Shown here: in pieces, positions 25,291 to 35,149 of the stretch
Layout of the letters: the number at the start of each line of letters is the position of its first letter
How positions within the stretch are numbered: position 1 is the first letter of the stretch
Source: Talpa occidentalis
Lineage: Eukaryota > Chordata > Mammalia > Eulipotyphla > Talpidae
Length of the DNA stretch: 64,000 nucleotides
NCBI RefSeq assembly: GCF_014898055.3
Contig: NW_023601322.1
Span: 8,761,312 to 8,825,311, forward strand
Direction of reading: 5' to 3'
Program-made: the position numbers and the translations under genes
Notes under the pieces: model-generated
Told to the model about the DNA's origin: nothing
Databases searched by the model: none
The model's input: only the letters and a program-made list of their open reading frames with translations

Positions 25291-25973
25291 GAGAGAAAAT
25301 GCCTGCCCGCGTTTTCCTCCACTTTCCCAAAATGGCTCCGAGTCCGGAAAGGGCAGCCTGGCCGGGGGCTTAGCCGTCCCTATCCCACGACAGAGAACCA
25401 CACCAGCAACGCAAGGAACGCCGGACCCTTCCTCGGACCCTCTCCAGGTCGAGCTGAATCACACACAGCTTGATGTGATTTGCATTGCCAGTGCAAGGAA
25501 TTGGGGAGCCCGTGGGCAGGGCCCTTGGGGGGTCCCAGCTTTCCTATCCCTCAGGGGAACAGTGTGCAGGGACGGCTACGTCTGCAGCTGAGTGGGGGGC
25601 GCCTGGGATACACCCTGCAAGAGTCAGAGTTTCTCCTTCTCATAAATGTGTCCTCACCCCTTCCTGCCCCGTTTGCCCCAGATTATATACAGGGAAGGCC
25701 TGTTCCTTGATGGGCACAATTTCGTGTGTGCCTATTGCCTCGCTTTTCTAAGGCTCCAGCTGAGAAATTGAACAATAGAAAGGAATGCCCTTGCGCCCTC
25801 TGCTGGCGGAAATTGATCCCATGCCTTGAAGGTGCAGCCACTTGAGGACTAGTTACTCGCAGGGGCTAGACAACTAGTGTGCTGACGTGCCCCGCGGTGT
25901 TGACACGCCAGAGGTCCCACCGTGTCTTCTGTGGCCCCTGATCACAGTTTCTTCTAAACCTCCTTGTTTAGGA

Positions 25974-26157
25974 TTTCTCAGCACGATGGGCACCTGGGCT
26001 GGAGAGCTGTTTGTAGGGGCTGCAGTCCTGTGTGCTGTGGGATGTTAAACTAGATCCAGGGGACCCCACCCCAAATCATGATTACCCAAAATGTTTCCAG
26101 ACATTGCCTAATGTCCCCCGAGGGCAAGATTACCCTCCGTGAGAAGCAACGCCCTAA
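25974..26157 (+). mobile_element. MER5A-type hAT DNA transposon fossil
   Basis: TGTGTGCTGTGGGATGTTAA, ACCCAAAATGTTTCCAGACA, TTGCCTAATGTCCCCCGAGG and GTGAGAAGCAACGCCC correspond to the ordered motifs of MER5A. The 5' third is diverged. Confidence 0.7.
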
Positions 26158-26309
26158 AGTCTTGTATGCCTTTTGTAAAAGGTGCTGCTGGTGACCCATG
26201 AGAGAGTGAAGACAGCCCAGCACCTAAGGGCCCAGCGCCGGCCCTGTGTGATCCTAGCAAGCAGTTTTGGTGACCCGTCAAACGGGTTCACTTTTAAGAC
26301 TTTGTTTCA

Positions 26310-26589
26310 GGGCCTCCCCTGGTGGCGCAGGCGGTTGAGCACCGCGCTGTGAAGCTGTCCACAGTCTCTGCAGCGCCGGTTCCATCCCAGCTGGCCGGCG
26401 AGGGTCCCACATGGCGTTCCAGACCTCTCCTGTCATGCCCGCTGCTCCCCTCAGCAGTGTATTTCATCAGTCTGCCTGTTCTTCTCCCCGCCTCTGTCTC
26501 TGGTGAATCCTCTCACCCTCCTGCACATCTGGCCTGTACCCAGGTTCTTGTATAAATGAATAAATAAATCTTTAAAAAAAAAAAAAAAA
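26310..26589 (+). mobile_element. tRNA-derived SINE, full length, good Pol III promoter
   Basis: The head contains an A box (TGGCGCAGGCGG, 26323-26334) and a B box (GGTTCCATCCC, 26378-26388). The body ends ATAAATGAATAAATAAATC then TTT and a poly(A) of about 16 bases. I find no clear target-site duplication. It lies about 1.3 kb upstream of the BCL2 last exon, in sense orientation. Confidence 0.92.
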
Positions 26590-26619
26590 GGTTTCCAAAA
26601 ACCTACTGAACAAATAGAC

Positions 26620-26800
26620 AAGAATTTGTGTTTAAAGATGTATCATACTGTGTAGAGTAGCAAAAGTTAAAAACAACCTAAATAAAGAATTGGTTAAATA
26701 AAGTACAGCATACAGTCTGGCATCAATTAACAGTGAAGACGTGTGATGAGAAATACATTGTTAGGCGATCCCATCATTGTGTGAACATCATCAAGAAAAT
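26620..26800 (+). mobile_element. Diverged LINE-1-like fragment
   Basis: GTTAAAAACAACCTAAATAA, GAATTGGTTAAATAAAGTAC and TTGTTAGGCGATCCCATCAT match motifs of old L1 3' ends read in the sense direction. It is interrupted and short. Confidence 0.45.
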
Positions 26801-27439
26801 CAGACGGTATATTGATGGTGCAGCCTGTGTACCCCAAAGCTGCACGCAGGGACCATCATCACTGTGTGGTCCGGGATTGACGTGACACATAGACACTGAA
26901 CACCATCACAACCGCCTTCCCCACTCTGTCTGACACATCAGCATCCAGGTACCTAGCACGGCCACATTGCTGCTGGAAGCCATGTGCAAGCATCAGCAGC
27001 ATGAAGGGCACTGGTTTGAATCTGGGCACCAGTCCTGACACTGCCATGGATCACATAAATCCAGTGGCCTCATTTTCTTTCCCTGTCCAGAATGGGAACA
27101 AATAAAATGACTTCTGATGACGGTGTGGAGAAGAAATAAAATAATGCATTGCAGCTTTCATCACCATGCTTGGCTTGTTTGGTGTGCAATGGTTGTCATT
27201 GTTTCTTTAGTTATTTTTATGCCTGGGCACACTGGCTAAAATTGCCAAGTCGCCAATATTTTCTGATGGCTTTTGTTGCTTGATTTTCTGATACACTGTG
27301 AGACAAGTGAATTTTGTTTACTGTCTGTCGCACTCAACTAGATAAAAGCTGGTGAGAGAGAAATGCTTAGTCTACTCGTTTACTGCAGGGTCTCCCCAGG
27401 GCCTGGTCGTAAGTGGTACTAACAGAAGTATTAAAAACT

Positions 27440-27716
27440 GGGCCTCCCTGGTGGCACAGGGGGTTAAGACACAACCTATGAAGCTGTCTGCAGCCTCTGC
27501 AGCACGAGTTCAATCCCCGGGCAGGGAGCTACCCACATGGTACAGCAGACCTCTCCTGACTCGCCTGCTGCTCCCCTCAGCAGGGTATTTCAATATTTCA
27601 ATCAGTCTGCCTGTTCTGCTCCCCTCTCTGTCTCTGGTGAATCCTCTCACCCCCCACACCTCTAGGCTATACCCCAGTTCTCATATGCATAAATAAATAA
27701 ATCTTTAAAGAAAAAA
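27440..27716 (+). mobile_element. tRNA-derived SINE close to the BCL2 last exon
   Basis: It begins GGGCCTCCCTGGTGGCACAG and ends AAATAAATAAATCTTTAAAG plus A-rich sequence. It carries a small internal duplication (TATTTCAATATTTCAATCAG). Its end is 173 bases before the BCL2 acceptor, in sense orientation. Confidence 0.92.
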
Positions 27717-27848
27717 GTGGGTCAGAAACCACTACCCTCAAAGAGTATTTTCCCTTCCCCTCACCCTTCTGCAGGTGCCCAGGTACGATGCATCCTCTGC
27801 TGTAGAGAGGCCTCGGCTGCTAGCCTGCATGCCTGCGTGCTGTCTCTC

Positions 27849-27889
27849 TCTAATCATCTCCTTTCCTTTCCTCATCTCCCCCACTGCAG
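27849..27889 (+). promoter_or_regulatory. BCL2: BCL2 intron 2 branch point, polypyrimidine tract and 3' splice site
   Basis: A CTAAT branch-point match (A at 27853) lies 36 bases before the AG at 27888-27889. A near-continuous pyrimidine tract (CTCCTTTCCTTTCC, then CTCCCCC) precedes CACTGCAG. The next base starts the GAT codon, which agrees with the known phase-0 junction of BCL2 after the Trp codon of exon 2. Confidence 0.9.
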
Positions 27890-28024
27890 GATGCCTTCGT
27901 GGAGCTGTACGGACCCAGCATGCGACCTCTCTTTGATTTCTCCTGGCTGTCTCTGAAGGCGCTGCTCAGCCTGGCCCTGGTGGGGGCATGCATCAGCCTG
28001 GGCGCCTACCTGGGCCACAAGTGA
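27890..28024 (+). CDS. BCL2: BCL2 apoptosis regulator, last coding exon (C-terminal 44 residues)
   Basis: BCL2 is an anti-apoptotic protein of the outer mitochondrial, ER and nuclear membranes. It binds BH3-only proteins and BAX/BAK and so blocks release of cytochrome c. The exon opens in phase 0 after a cttCC..CACTGCAG acceptor and reads [19 protein letters not shown], then a hydrophobic stretch, and ends GAYLGHK plus TGA. DAFVELY is the second half of BH2; the first half lies in the upstream exon. Residues 24-42 of the exon form the tail-anchor helix ([13 protein letters not shown] then LGAYLG). The 44 residues equal human positions 196-239, so the C terminus is full length. From memory, human has KTLL and ACIT where this sequence has KALL and ACIS: two conservative changes inside the anchor. 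Exons 1 and 2 (BH4, BH3, BH1) lie outside the window beyond a very long intron. The family assignment is essentially certain. Confidence 0.98.
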   Translation, partial: DAFVELYGPSMRPLFDFSWLSLKALLSLALVGACISLGAYLGHK

Positions 28025-28197
28025 AGTCAGCAGACCTGCCACCAACAAATATGCAAAAGGTTCACTAAAGCAGTAGAAATAATATGCATTGTCGGTGATG
28101 TACCATGAGAAACTGCCATGAGAAGCTGCCGTCTCTTACAAACAAAAAACAAAAACCGCTTTCAGGCAAAACGTCGAATCATCAGCTACTTACTGCC

Positions 28198-28205
28198 AAA
28201 GGGAA
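28198..28205 (+). promoter_or_regulatory. BCL2: miR-204/211 8-mer seed match in BCL2 3' UTR
   Basis: AAAGGGAA is complementary to bases 2-8 of miR-204/211 with an A opposite base 1. BCL2 is a reported miR-204 target in humans, and this context (GCCAAAGGGAAATA) also appears in the human UTR as I remember it. Function here is inferred from conservation. Confidence 0.55.
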
Positions 28206-28239
28206 ATACCGTTTATTTTTTACATTGTGGAGAAAAAAG

Positions 28240-28252
28240 ATTTATTTATTTA
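28240..28252 (+). promoter_or_regulatory. BCL2: AU-rich element (three overlapping AUUUA pentamers)
   Basis: ATTTATTTATTTA gives three overlapping AUUUA pentamers and a UUAUUUAUU nonamer, the core of a class II AU-rich element. It sits about 215 bases after the stop codon, flanked by A-rich sequence on the left and AAGACAGTCCCATCAAA on the right, the same context as the human BCL2 ARE. In human cells this element is bound by AUF1, HuR and related proteins and controls mRNA decay. Confidence 0.85.
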
Positions 28253-30189
28253 AGACAGTCCCATCAAACCTCCTGTTTTTGGAAACCCTACCACCAAGAG
28301 CCAAGCCCCACCTGTGCGCCTCCACCTGCATCTCCTGTGCCTCTAAATGTGGACTTATTCTCCATTTTGTTGGCCGGACTGAATCACCGTCTGAAGAGCA
28401 AACGGGCTGACAAAGCACTTGACTGTTCCAGAAGCCGGGGCTCTGGCTGCTGGAGGGTGGGAAGAGGTGTTCATTTTCCATGCATTTGTTTGCCCCGGGG
28501 GCTGTGATATTCATCAAGGGAAGGCGCTGGGAGGGAAGTCCTTTCCTCCCTGGCCTAAAGAACAGACACTTTGCATAAGGCTCCCATGGTACATACCCGT
28601 TTGGAAGTAAAGATAAAACCAAACGGGAACTTCAGATGGACTTGGTATCCGTCAAGATTTCCACATCGAAGGACAGCGATGGGGAAAATGCCCTTAAACC
28701 ATAGGAAAGTATTTTTTTAAGCTACCAATTGTGCCGAGAACCATTTTAGCAATTTATACAATATCATCCAGTACCTTAAGCCCTGATGTGTATATTCATA
28801 TATTTTGGATACACTCCCCCTCCAAATACTGGCTCTGTCTGTGTATAAAGCAGAATCCTCGGCAGCCAGGGACGTGGCCTACCCCGCAGCATCCGGCCGC
28901 CACAAGTGCCTGCTTTCCCAAAACAGGCCGCAGTCTGAGGTCCGGCCTGACCCGGCTCCGAGGCCTCCTCCTGGAACTGAGCCTGGGCACTGCTGGCCCG
29001 CCCGCCCCAGGGCCTTGACGCAGAGCCAGGTGGTCTCAAAGCCGACAGAGCTCAGCAGGCTACCACGAGGACTGGGCAGGAGTGAGACTGGCCTGTCACC
29101 CCGGGGCCTCTGGTCAGGCCCTGGCTGCAGGTGGACCCGCCAGCCCAGGCCCTTAAGACATTGATCACTGTAGAGGGAAGGAAGCAGAGGCACCGCACCA
29201 CTCCCGGCGCCGGAGACCACGCTGCTGGCAAAGCCCCCGCAGAGGAGACGCCCAGCCTGTGCGCAGTGAGGCCGCGGTGCAAGCGCACTGGCTGCTCGGC
29301 CGCAGATGAAAGCAAGGCTTTAAAATGACTTTGGGGAGGGTCATGCATCCTGCAGGAAACATTGAAATGAGGCGTCATAGACGAATGGACCTGCGTCCTT
29401 GGAATTACGATGTCAAACACGGTCTTGTCCTTGCAGTTGGGTTATATTTGAAAACCTGACAGAGGGAAGAGAAAGGTACTACTGGAATCCAGCAGTAGTG
29501 CGTCCTGGGACAGTCAAAAAGAAAAACAAAAAACAAAAAACAGTGGCGGAAAATCCTAGAACGTAGCAAAAGAAGTGAAATATCCAGCTAATAAACTAGA
29601 AAATATTTTTTTTCAAGTTGAGAATCAGCCTTGAGACATAGGTGGAATAACTGTGGCATTATTGCATTATATACCATTTATCTGTATTAACTTTGGAATG
29701 TACTATGTTCAATGTTTAATGCTGTGGTTGATATTTCGAAAGCTGCTTTTTAAAAAAAAAATACATGCATCTCAGCATTTTTAAAAAATTGTATTTAGTT
29801 ATGGCCTGTACACAGTTTGTTAGCAAAGATGATCGTTTGTTTTCCATTTGAGATTTTTGTCTCTTAATTCTTTAAAAGCATTTCTGAGAAGGTGAGAGAA
29901 GCCTGCATGTCAGCCACCTGAGAACCCCTGGAGCACGGTGGCCACTGAGGAGTTTTGCCTCGACCAAGTCATGTGCTTTTCCATGTCAAGGCGATGGATT
30001 ATTGTGAGGCATACATCTGTTGTCCCTTTGACCTTGTTCCTTGAAGGTTTACTTGTCCCTGGGAAAATCAGTTTCACTCATCGTATTTAGGACTGTATCC
30101 ATGTTTGGTTAAAACCATAAGATTCGTTCAGCTGAAAATCCAGATGGGAGATAATGACCGGAGAGTTAAATTCTGGCTGTGATGGCTTG

Positions 30190-30365
30190 ACCTTTAGAGG
30201 GGCTTTACATGGCCTGTTTCAACATAGACCCATCTAGAACTCTCCTGCCCTCCTACCACGGGGTTCTTTTTCCGGAGTCGTTCTTCAGGTTCGTCCTGAA
30301 ATGCAAAGGCACTTCTGCCCCACACCGAAAAAGCAGGAAACCCATGGTATGAAGCCAGACCTCCC
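30190..30365 (+). other. BCL2: Orthologue of the human BCL2 major breakpoint region (MBR)
   Basis: The segment contains CTTTACATGGCCTGTTTCAA, followed by GACCCATCTAGA, CTCCTGCCCTCCTACC and, further on, ATGAAGCCAGACCTCCC. It is collinear with the human MBR, the ~150-175 bp cluster where IGH-BCL2 t(14;18) breaks occur in follicular lymphoma. From memory, human has CTTTACGTGG where this sequence has CTTTACATGG, so one CpG is absent. Other CpGs (TCCGGAGTCG, GTTCGTCC, CACCGAAA) sit at different places. The boundaries follow the human definition only approximately. Confidence 0.8.
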
Positions 30366-30484
30366 TGGCGGGCCTCAGGGAACAGGACGATCAGACCTTT
30401 GAATGATTCTAATTCTTAAGTGAAATATTATTTTATGAAAGGTTTACATTGTCAAAAGTGATGAGTATGAAATATCAAACCCTG

Positions 30485-30492
30485 CGCTGCTA
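30485..30492 (+). promoter_or_regulatory. BCL2: miR-15/16 seed site in BCL2 3' UTR, 7mer-A1 form
   Basis: GCTGCTA pairs with bases 2-7 of miR-15/16 and has the A opposite base 1. The preceding base is C, so base 8 is not paired. The orthologous human site, as I remember it, is TGCTGCTA (8-mer), about 290 bases after the MBR start. The surrounding CCTGCGCTGCTATCCTACCA matches the human context apart from the change. Confidence 0.65.
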
Positions 30493-30842
30493 TCCTACCA
30501 AGATGGTCGTAACGGAGTCAGTTTGCAGTACACTCCAAGTGGCAAGACCCTCCAAGCTGCTTTAGAAGTAACAATGAAGAACATGGACATTTTTAATATA
30601 AAGCTTGTTCGTCTTTTGTTGTTGTTGTTCAAACTGGGATTTGCAGAGTATTCTAAAAATGTATATAAAAAAAGGTCACGGGGGCTAGCCTCTGCCTGGT
30701 TTCCTCTTGCTGTGGGGTTTTGTTAGCTGGTTAGGTAGACACGCCGGCCGCTGGCCCCAGGCTGTACAGCATCATGGCTGCACTCGCTATAAGAGTAGTT
30801 GATGTTGCATTTTTCCTGTTGTTAAAAAACTGTTAGAAGCAA

Positions 30843-30850
30843 TGAATGTA
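30843..30850 (+). promoter_or_regulatory. BCL2: miR-181 8-mer seed match in BCL2 3' UTR
   Basis: TGAATGTA is a full 8-mer match to the miR-181 seed, in the context GAAGCAATGAATGTATATAA, which is shared with human. BCL2 is a reported miR-181 target. Confidence 0.6.
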
Positions 30851-32249
30851 TATAAAAGCCTCAACTTCTCATTTTTTTCTCTTTTTTTTTTTTTTAACTG
30901 TCTCAATTATTTTGTGATCAGACAACATGGAACAATTCCTACCTGTTTTGTGTTGAGAAGGGATTTGTACCTGAATTGCCATCTTCACGGTGCATATGTT
31001 GGCCAAGGTCAGGGTTAAACAGAACACGTGTGCTTTCCAAATTGGGGTCAAGGGCTGGAAAAAGAGCCTCAAGGAGAAAAACACCCAAGAACCTTTGCCA
31101 TCCACCTAAACCCTAACTGCACACGAAAGAGAGAGATCACAATGACAGCTGACATGTTCTAGAATAAACAGCTCATCTCACAAGATTTTACAGTGGCTGA
31201 ACATTCTTATAGGCTTGAGATTTGGATTAAAGTCACATTTCGATTTAAGGAAGCACCTTGCTATAGTTCAAGCAAAAAAAAAGGTAGATGGCAGACTCTG
31301 CCCCAACCCTCTTATATCTGCATATTCAGAGATGACCTTCCATTTAGATGTGACTTTGTTTCACTAGTCAATGTATATTGTTCTTATCTAAGGACCTAGT
31401 CCTGGCTCAGTGTGGGAAATTAGGAAGTGATTATAAACTGAGGAACTAGAATAATCGAAATTAAACATAAGTAGGGCAGCCCCAAGACATCCCTCTTTTA
31501 CACCAAGGGTCTGTTCAACAGAATCACAAATAGTCTATAATTAGACGTATGCAAAAATGACTAATTTATAAATGTGAACTTAAATTCTAATTTTTTCAAT
31601 TGCACTGTTAAGGCAGTGGCTGTTTTTATACTTCCTTATCACTTATAGTTAGTAATGTATACCTACTCTATCAGAAAAAAACAGGAAGGGCTTGAAATGT
31701 AAGCCATTTGGAGGAAATTAGGGAGTCAGTTGAAATTCTATTCTGATCTTATTTTGTGGTGTCTTTTGCAGCCCAGACAAATGTGGTTACACACGTTTTA
31801 AGAAATACAATTCTACATTGTCAGGCTTATGAAGGTTCCAATCAGATCTTTATTGTTATTCAATTTGGATCTTTCAGGGATTTTTTTGTTAATTATTATG
31901 GGACAAAGGACATTTGTTGCAGGGGTGGGAGAGAGGAAGAATTTTCAAATGAGCAAAAACATTCCCAAGATTGGATCAAGAGCGGGAGAATAGACAGGAC
32001 TGTGGGGTATGAAATGATAGCAAGTGGCACTGCGACCTTGACTCTGGTCAATGTGATACCCCCAAGAAGTACATTACCTGAGAAATGAGAAACATTTTAA
32101 AGTCCTGTGGCTATATTTAGAATCTAGAGACATCAGCGCTACTCAGAGTTCAGTTCTATGTACAGTACAGGTGCACCAACACTTTTATTAAACATTTGCC
32201 ATCAGTGGTAAAAATTTCAATCCTTGATATGCCTAATGGCTAGTTAAAC

Positions 32250-32255
32250 AATAAA
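32250..32255 (+). terminator. BCL2: Internal AATAAA in BCL2 3' UTR
   Basis: AATAAA within TTAAACAATAAATCTGCAG is present at the same place in the human UTR. It could serve as an alternative proximal polyadenylation signal; use is not shown. Confidence 0.35.
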
Positions 32256-32908
32256 TCTGCAGTTTGAATCAACAGAATATTTAACAACAACCTTCTGGTT
32301 GGTAGGGACATATGTTTCTAAATATTTGCTATACACAACACAGGGGGGAGTGGGAAGAAAAAACTGTGAAACTGAATTGGTTAAGTGATAATACAAGTCC
32401 CTTGTCCTTTCCCAAAGAATCATTCTGTTCCATGTCTGTGCGCATAGGACAGACCTTGGACAACCATGAAATATGCATCCCTCTGGGCCCAAAGAAAACC
32501 AGATGGAGTCTGAGTGGTATTGCACCAATTCATCATGACTAACCCAGAAAAATACAGCCAATAGCCTATTGATGACAAGGTTGTTTTGTGTGCCAAGGTA
32601 AGCCCAGCAGACAAAAACATTTGTGGAAGATGGAAAGGCTTCATCAAAAAATCCTGTGAGTGTTACTAAATATGACTATAGTGTAGATCCTTTGTAATGC
32701 CATATACCTAGACCTTTTGGGCTCTGCAGTGGGCCTTTCTGCTAGCTCATTTCATTAAGTTTTTCTCTCCAGGGTAGCATTTGAAGGAATGATAGCCCAT
32801 CGAATTTATTTTGGGGAAGAGTTGGTGGTTGTGTTTATTATACTCTCTTTATAAGTTTTCAACAAAGTTTTGCTTTTGTTTTGAGTTACTGGGGTCGTTT
32901 TTGTTTTC

Positions 32909-32919
32909 AATAAAATAAA
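32909..32919 (+). terminator. BCL2: Tandem AATAAA pair (penultimate poly(A) signal of BCL2)
   Basis: Two overlapping AATAAA hexamers (32909 and 32914) lie about 285 bases before the last signal, followed by TGTATAAAAAGTAC. Human has a comparable AAATAAAAATAA here. They are probably an alternative cleavage signal giving a slightly shorter mRNA. Confidence 0.5.
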
Positions 32920-33193
32920 TGTATAAAAAGTACATTAGTATTGAAAGCTTTTGTTAACAAGATTTTCACACCTTAACCTTCCAGTTATCTAGATGGATAA
33001 CTTTTTAGGGATGACTGATACTCTGCAGCGTTGTACACACAAAACCCATATACGGTAAGCATACTTTAGATTGTTAAGTAAAGCAAGTCTCTAGTTGGCC
33101 AGCATTAAATATAATGGCACTTTCCTTGTGTTGTCAGAAAAAGTCACATTGCCATAAAACTTTCCTTGTCTGTCCAGTTAATATTGTGGAAAA

Positions 33194-33199
33194 AATAAA
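33194..33199 (+). terminator. BCL2: Distal BCL2 polyadenylation signal
   Basis: AATAAA within GTGGAAAAAATAAAGTACAA is followed by GTTACTGG, the point where the human BCL2 mRNA ends. A G/T-rich stretch (TTGTTTATAATGTGATG) lies 35-50 bases downstream, as expected for the CstF site. Cleavage is expected near 33215. Confidence 0.85.
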
Positions 33200-33244
33200 G
33201 TACAATATGAGTTACTGGTCGTGCCCTGGAATTGTTTATAATGT

Positions 33245-33256
33245 GATGACGTCATC
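33245..33256. promoter_or_regulatory. Perfect CRE palindrome just past the BCL2 3' end
   Basis: GATGACGTCATC is a perfect 12-base palindrome containing the full CREB/ATF site TGACGTCA. It lies about 35 bases downstream of the inferred cleavage site. Binding is inferred from the motif alone. Confidence 0.4.
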
Positions 33257-33779
33257 CTGCCCCGCCATTCATTTTGGTTACATAAGACCTTGTCATTAAA
33301 AAGTCTTTCTAACAAGCCAGTGGAGCCACCAGGAACTTCAGTCTAATGAAACCTTGGGAGGCCTGGCTGTGGGGTTGTCTAACAGGTGAAGCCTCCTTAG
33401 AAGGAGGCCTTTGTTTCCTGGTTTCTAACCCTCCTGCTTCTGTCCAAGATGGACCAGCCTTGAGCTTGATGTCTGAGACAGCCGTTGTTGCCACTGAGTG
33501 TGTCTACCACGCTGAGTGGAAAGCCCAGCCTCTGCATTCCATGATGCGAAAGATTGTATGAAAAAGAGAAATAAGCTGACAGTTCTGTTTTGAAGTGATC
33601 ATTTTAAGATAACCAAAGCTGCCAACTGCTTTAAAGCATCCAGACCCTAAATAGCAAGTCTCCCACACTTTCCTCATATACCGGTTACCTAAGCATCAAC
33701 CTTGCAACATCGACCCTCTTTTAACACTAAAAGAACTCGGATAGCAACACCCATCTGCTGGCGTCAGTTAGAGGCTGAC

Positions 33780-33985
33780 CTGGTCCGCATACCACCATCA
33801 GTTCTTACTACTTTGGAAGGTGCGTATCAGTGTCTTCCATTTTATAGGAGAAAAATTGAGACCCATCAACGTTAAAGAATATGCCCTTAAATATAAGATA
33901 TAGTTGCAGAATTTGAACCATGATCTAGCTGACTCCAAGACCTGTGCTCCTTCCTGCAATCAGTGCTCTTAAAACACTGTCACAG
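33780..33985 (-). mobile_element. MIR SINE fragment
   Basis: TTCCATTTTATAGGAGAAAA, TTTGAACCATGATCTAGC, TGACTCCAAGACCTGTGCTC and CAGTGCTCTTAAAACACTGT match MIR in reverse orientation. It lies about 570 bases beyond the BCL2 3' end. Confidence 0.65.
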
Positions 33986-34857
33986 GGAAGCTGGGAGACA
34001 CGGCCTTTTGACCGTGTGCACAGGCACGAAGTCAGCCTGTTCATTGTCCATGGTGCTCTGTCTTAAACAGATCTTGAAAACATGACTGAGATCAGACCAG
34101 CGCTCACCTTCCACCTTCCTAATAACCATCTGTCACATTGGACAGAAGCACACTTGACTTGCTATGGAATGTTGCTGTGAGGCTCTGCAGTAGTTTGCCA
34201 GGGTGGCCATGTTGGTTGGGGAACCCACCATTTTCTTCTCTCCCCAACTTCTCATGTCAGTGAATCAAATTAATAGTTTGAAATTGGTTGTGCTACAAAT
34301 GTTTACACCATGGGAATGAGCAAAAGCTACAAAGCAGAGCTTTTTATTTTTTTTATATCCCCCCACCGAGTTCATTTACATGCACAACTCTGTAGATTAT
34401 TAAAACCCTCAGATTACCAAAGGTATGACTTAAAATCCTTGGATTATATTATCTATTAGATGCTAATGACTGAAAAGCAAATCCTTTTGCCAACCTTTTC
34501 CCATTTTTTTGCTTTCAACAAAGTTGAAAGTTTTTCTTAATGTGATTTCATTCCAGAGTTGAGTAACACTACTCATTACTATAACAAAACTCCTTCTATT
34601 CCCATGTGATTGCTATGAACTACACTTCTCAGAGTGTATATCTGTAAAAACAAAAAGCAAGAATAGACTTGAGATGGTAAACCCTATGACTTTCTAGAAA
34701 TAAGTAATTACTATTTATGGATGCATACCCTTTGGAGGAGGGGGTGGGGAGGGAACAAGCAAGGTCCATCTAATTAAGGAGTGTATTTCCTGTAAAATTA
34801 AATTTCTTGCTTAATATACATTTATTAATATGTAAAATGTGCTTAAACATTTTTATC

Positions 34858-35149
34858 AATAATAATTGCAGTAATTACTCAACCCCAAAATAAAAAAAGT
34901 AAAACTGTGTGGTCACAAAAATTCATAGATGTAGAAAGTGATGAGAAGTTAATCAATTTTTTTAATTTTCAGTTGTAAGAAATATATTAAAATGAATGGT
35001 GGAAAAATGGATTTGAGAGAAATAGAGGAACAATGTAAAATTCCCAGGTGTCAATAATAACTTGTTCCTGTATTTTCATCAAAATGACGTTGAGTATCAA
35101 ATCACTATGGTATTTAGATTCCATTGTCTATAATTGAAAAGTGATGTAG
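34858..35149 (+). repeat. Local duplicate pair A, copy 1
   Basis: AATAATTGCAGTAATTACTC, AAACTGTGTGGTCACAAAAA, GTAGAAAGTGATGAGAAG, GGAACAATGTAAAATTCCCA and TGAGTATCAAATCACTATGG are collinear with 35790-36114. Copies are diverged, with indels. Confidence 0.75.

Larger units (their letters stand above)
1..27889 (+). other. BCL2: BCL2 intron 2 (3' part)
   Basis: All sequence left of the acceptor at 27889 is taken as the last BCL2 intron, which in human is about 190 kb, so no other exon is expected. The repeats I recognise are listed separately. I see nothing assignable in 1-4060, 4790-5550, 7195-9530, 10020-11880, 12240-14430, 16070-17330, 18220-20760, 24300-25960 and 26810-27430 beyond short homopolymers and ordinary unique sequence. 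Some of these stretches are probably ancient repeats or conserved non-coding elements that need alignment to see. None of the open frames in this span has a recognisable domain. Confidence 0.85.
28025..33215 (+). other. BCL2: BCL2 3' untranslated region
   Basis: This is the long 3' UTR following the TGA. Many blocks are recognisable as human BCL2 3' UTR from memory: the AU-rich segment at 28.24 kb, the GATATTTCGAAAGCTGC block at 29.73 kb, the MBR segment at 30.2 kb, the stretch around 31.74-31.92 kb starting at TGGTGTCTTTTGCAG, and the AAATAAAGTACAAT end. Its length of about 5.2 kb fits the human UTR (about 5.3 kb). No interspersed repeat is recognised inside it, unlike the flanks, which fits constraint. 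The open frames it contains, such as 31756-32088, are not considered genes. The 3' boundary is inferred from the last poly(A) signal and is uncertain by about 15 bases. Confidence 0.93.

Noticed and set aside
26323..26388. A functional tRNA gene
   Set aside because: A and B boxes are present, but they belong to a SINE head with a SINE body and poly(A); the cloverleaf is not intact.
31756..32088. 110-codon frame within the BCL2 3' UTR
   Set aside because: The nucleotide sequence is conserved 3' UTR, and the stop-free stretch shows no domain; human indels in this segment as I recall it would break the frame.
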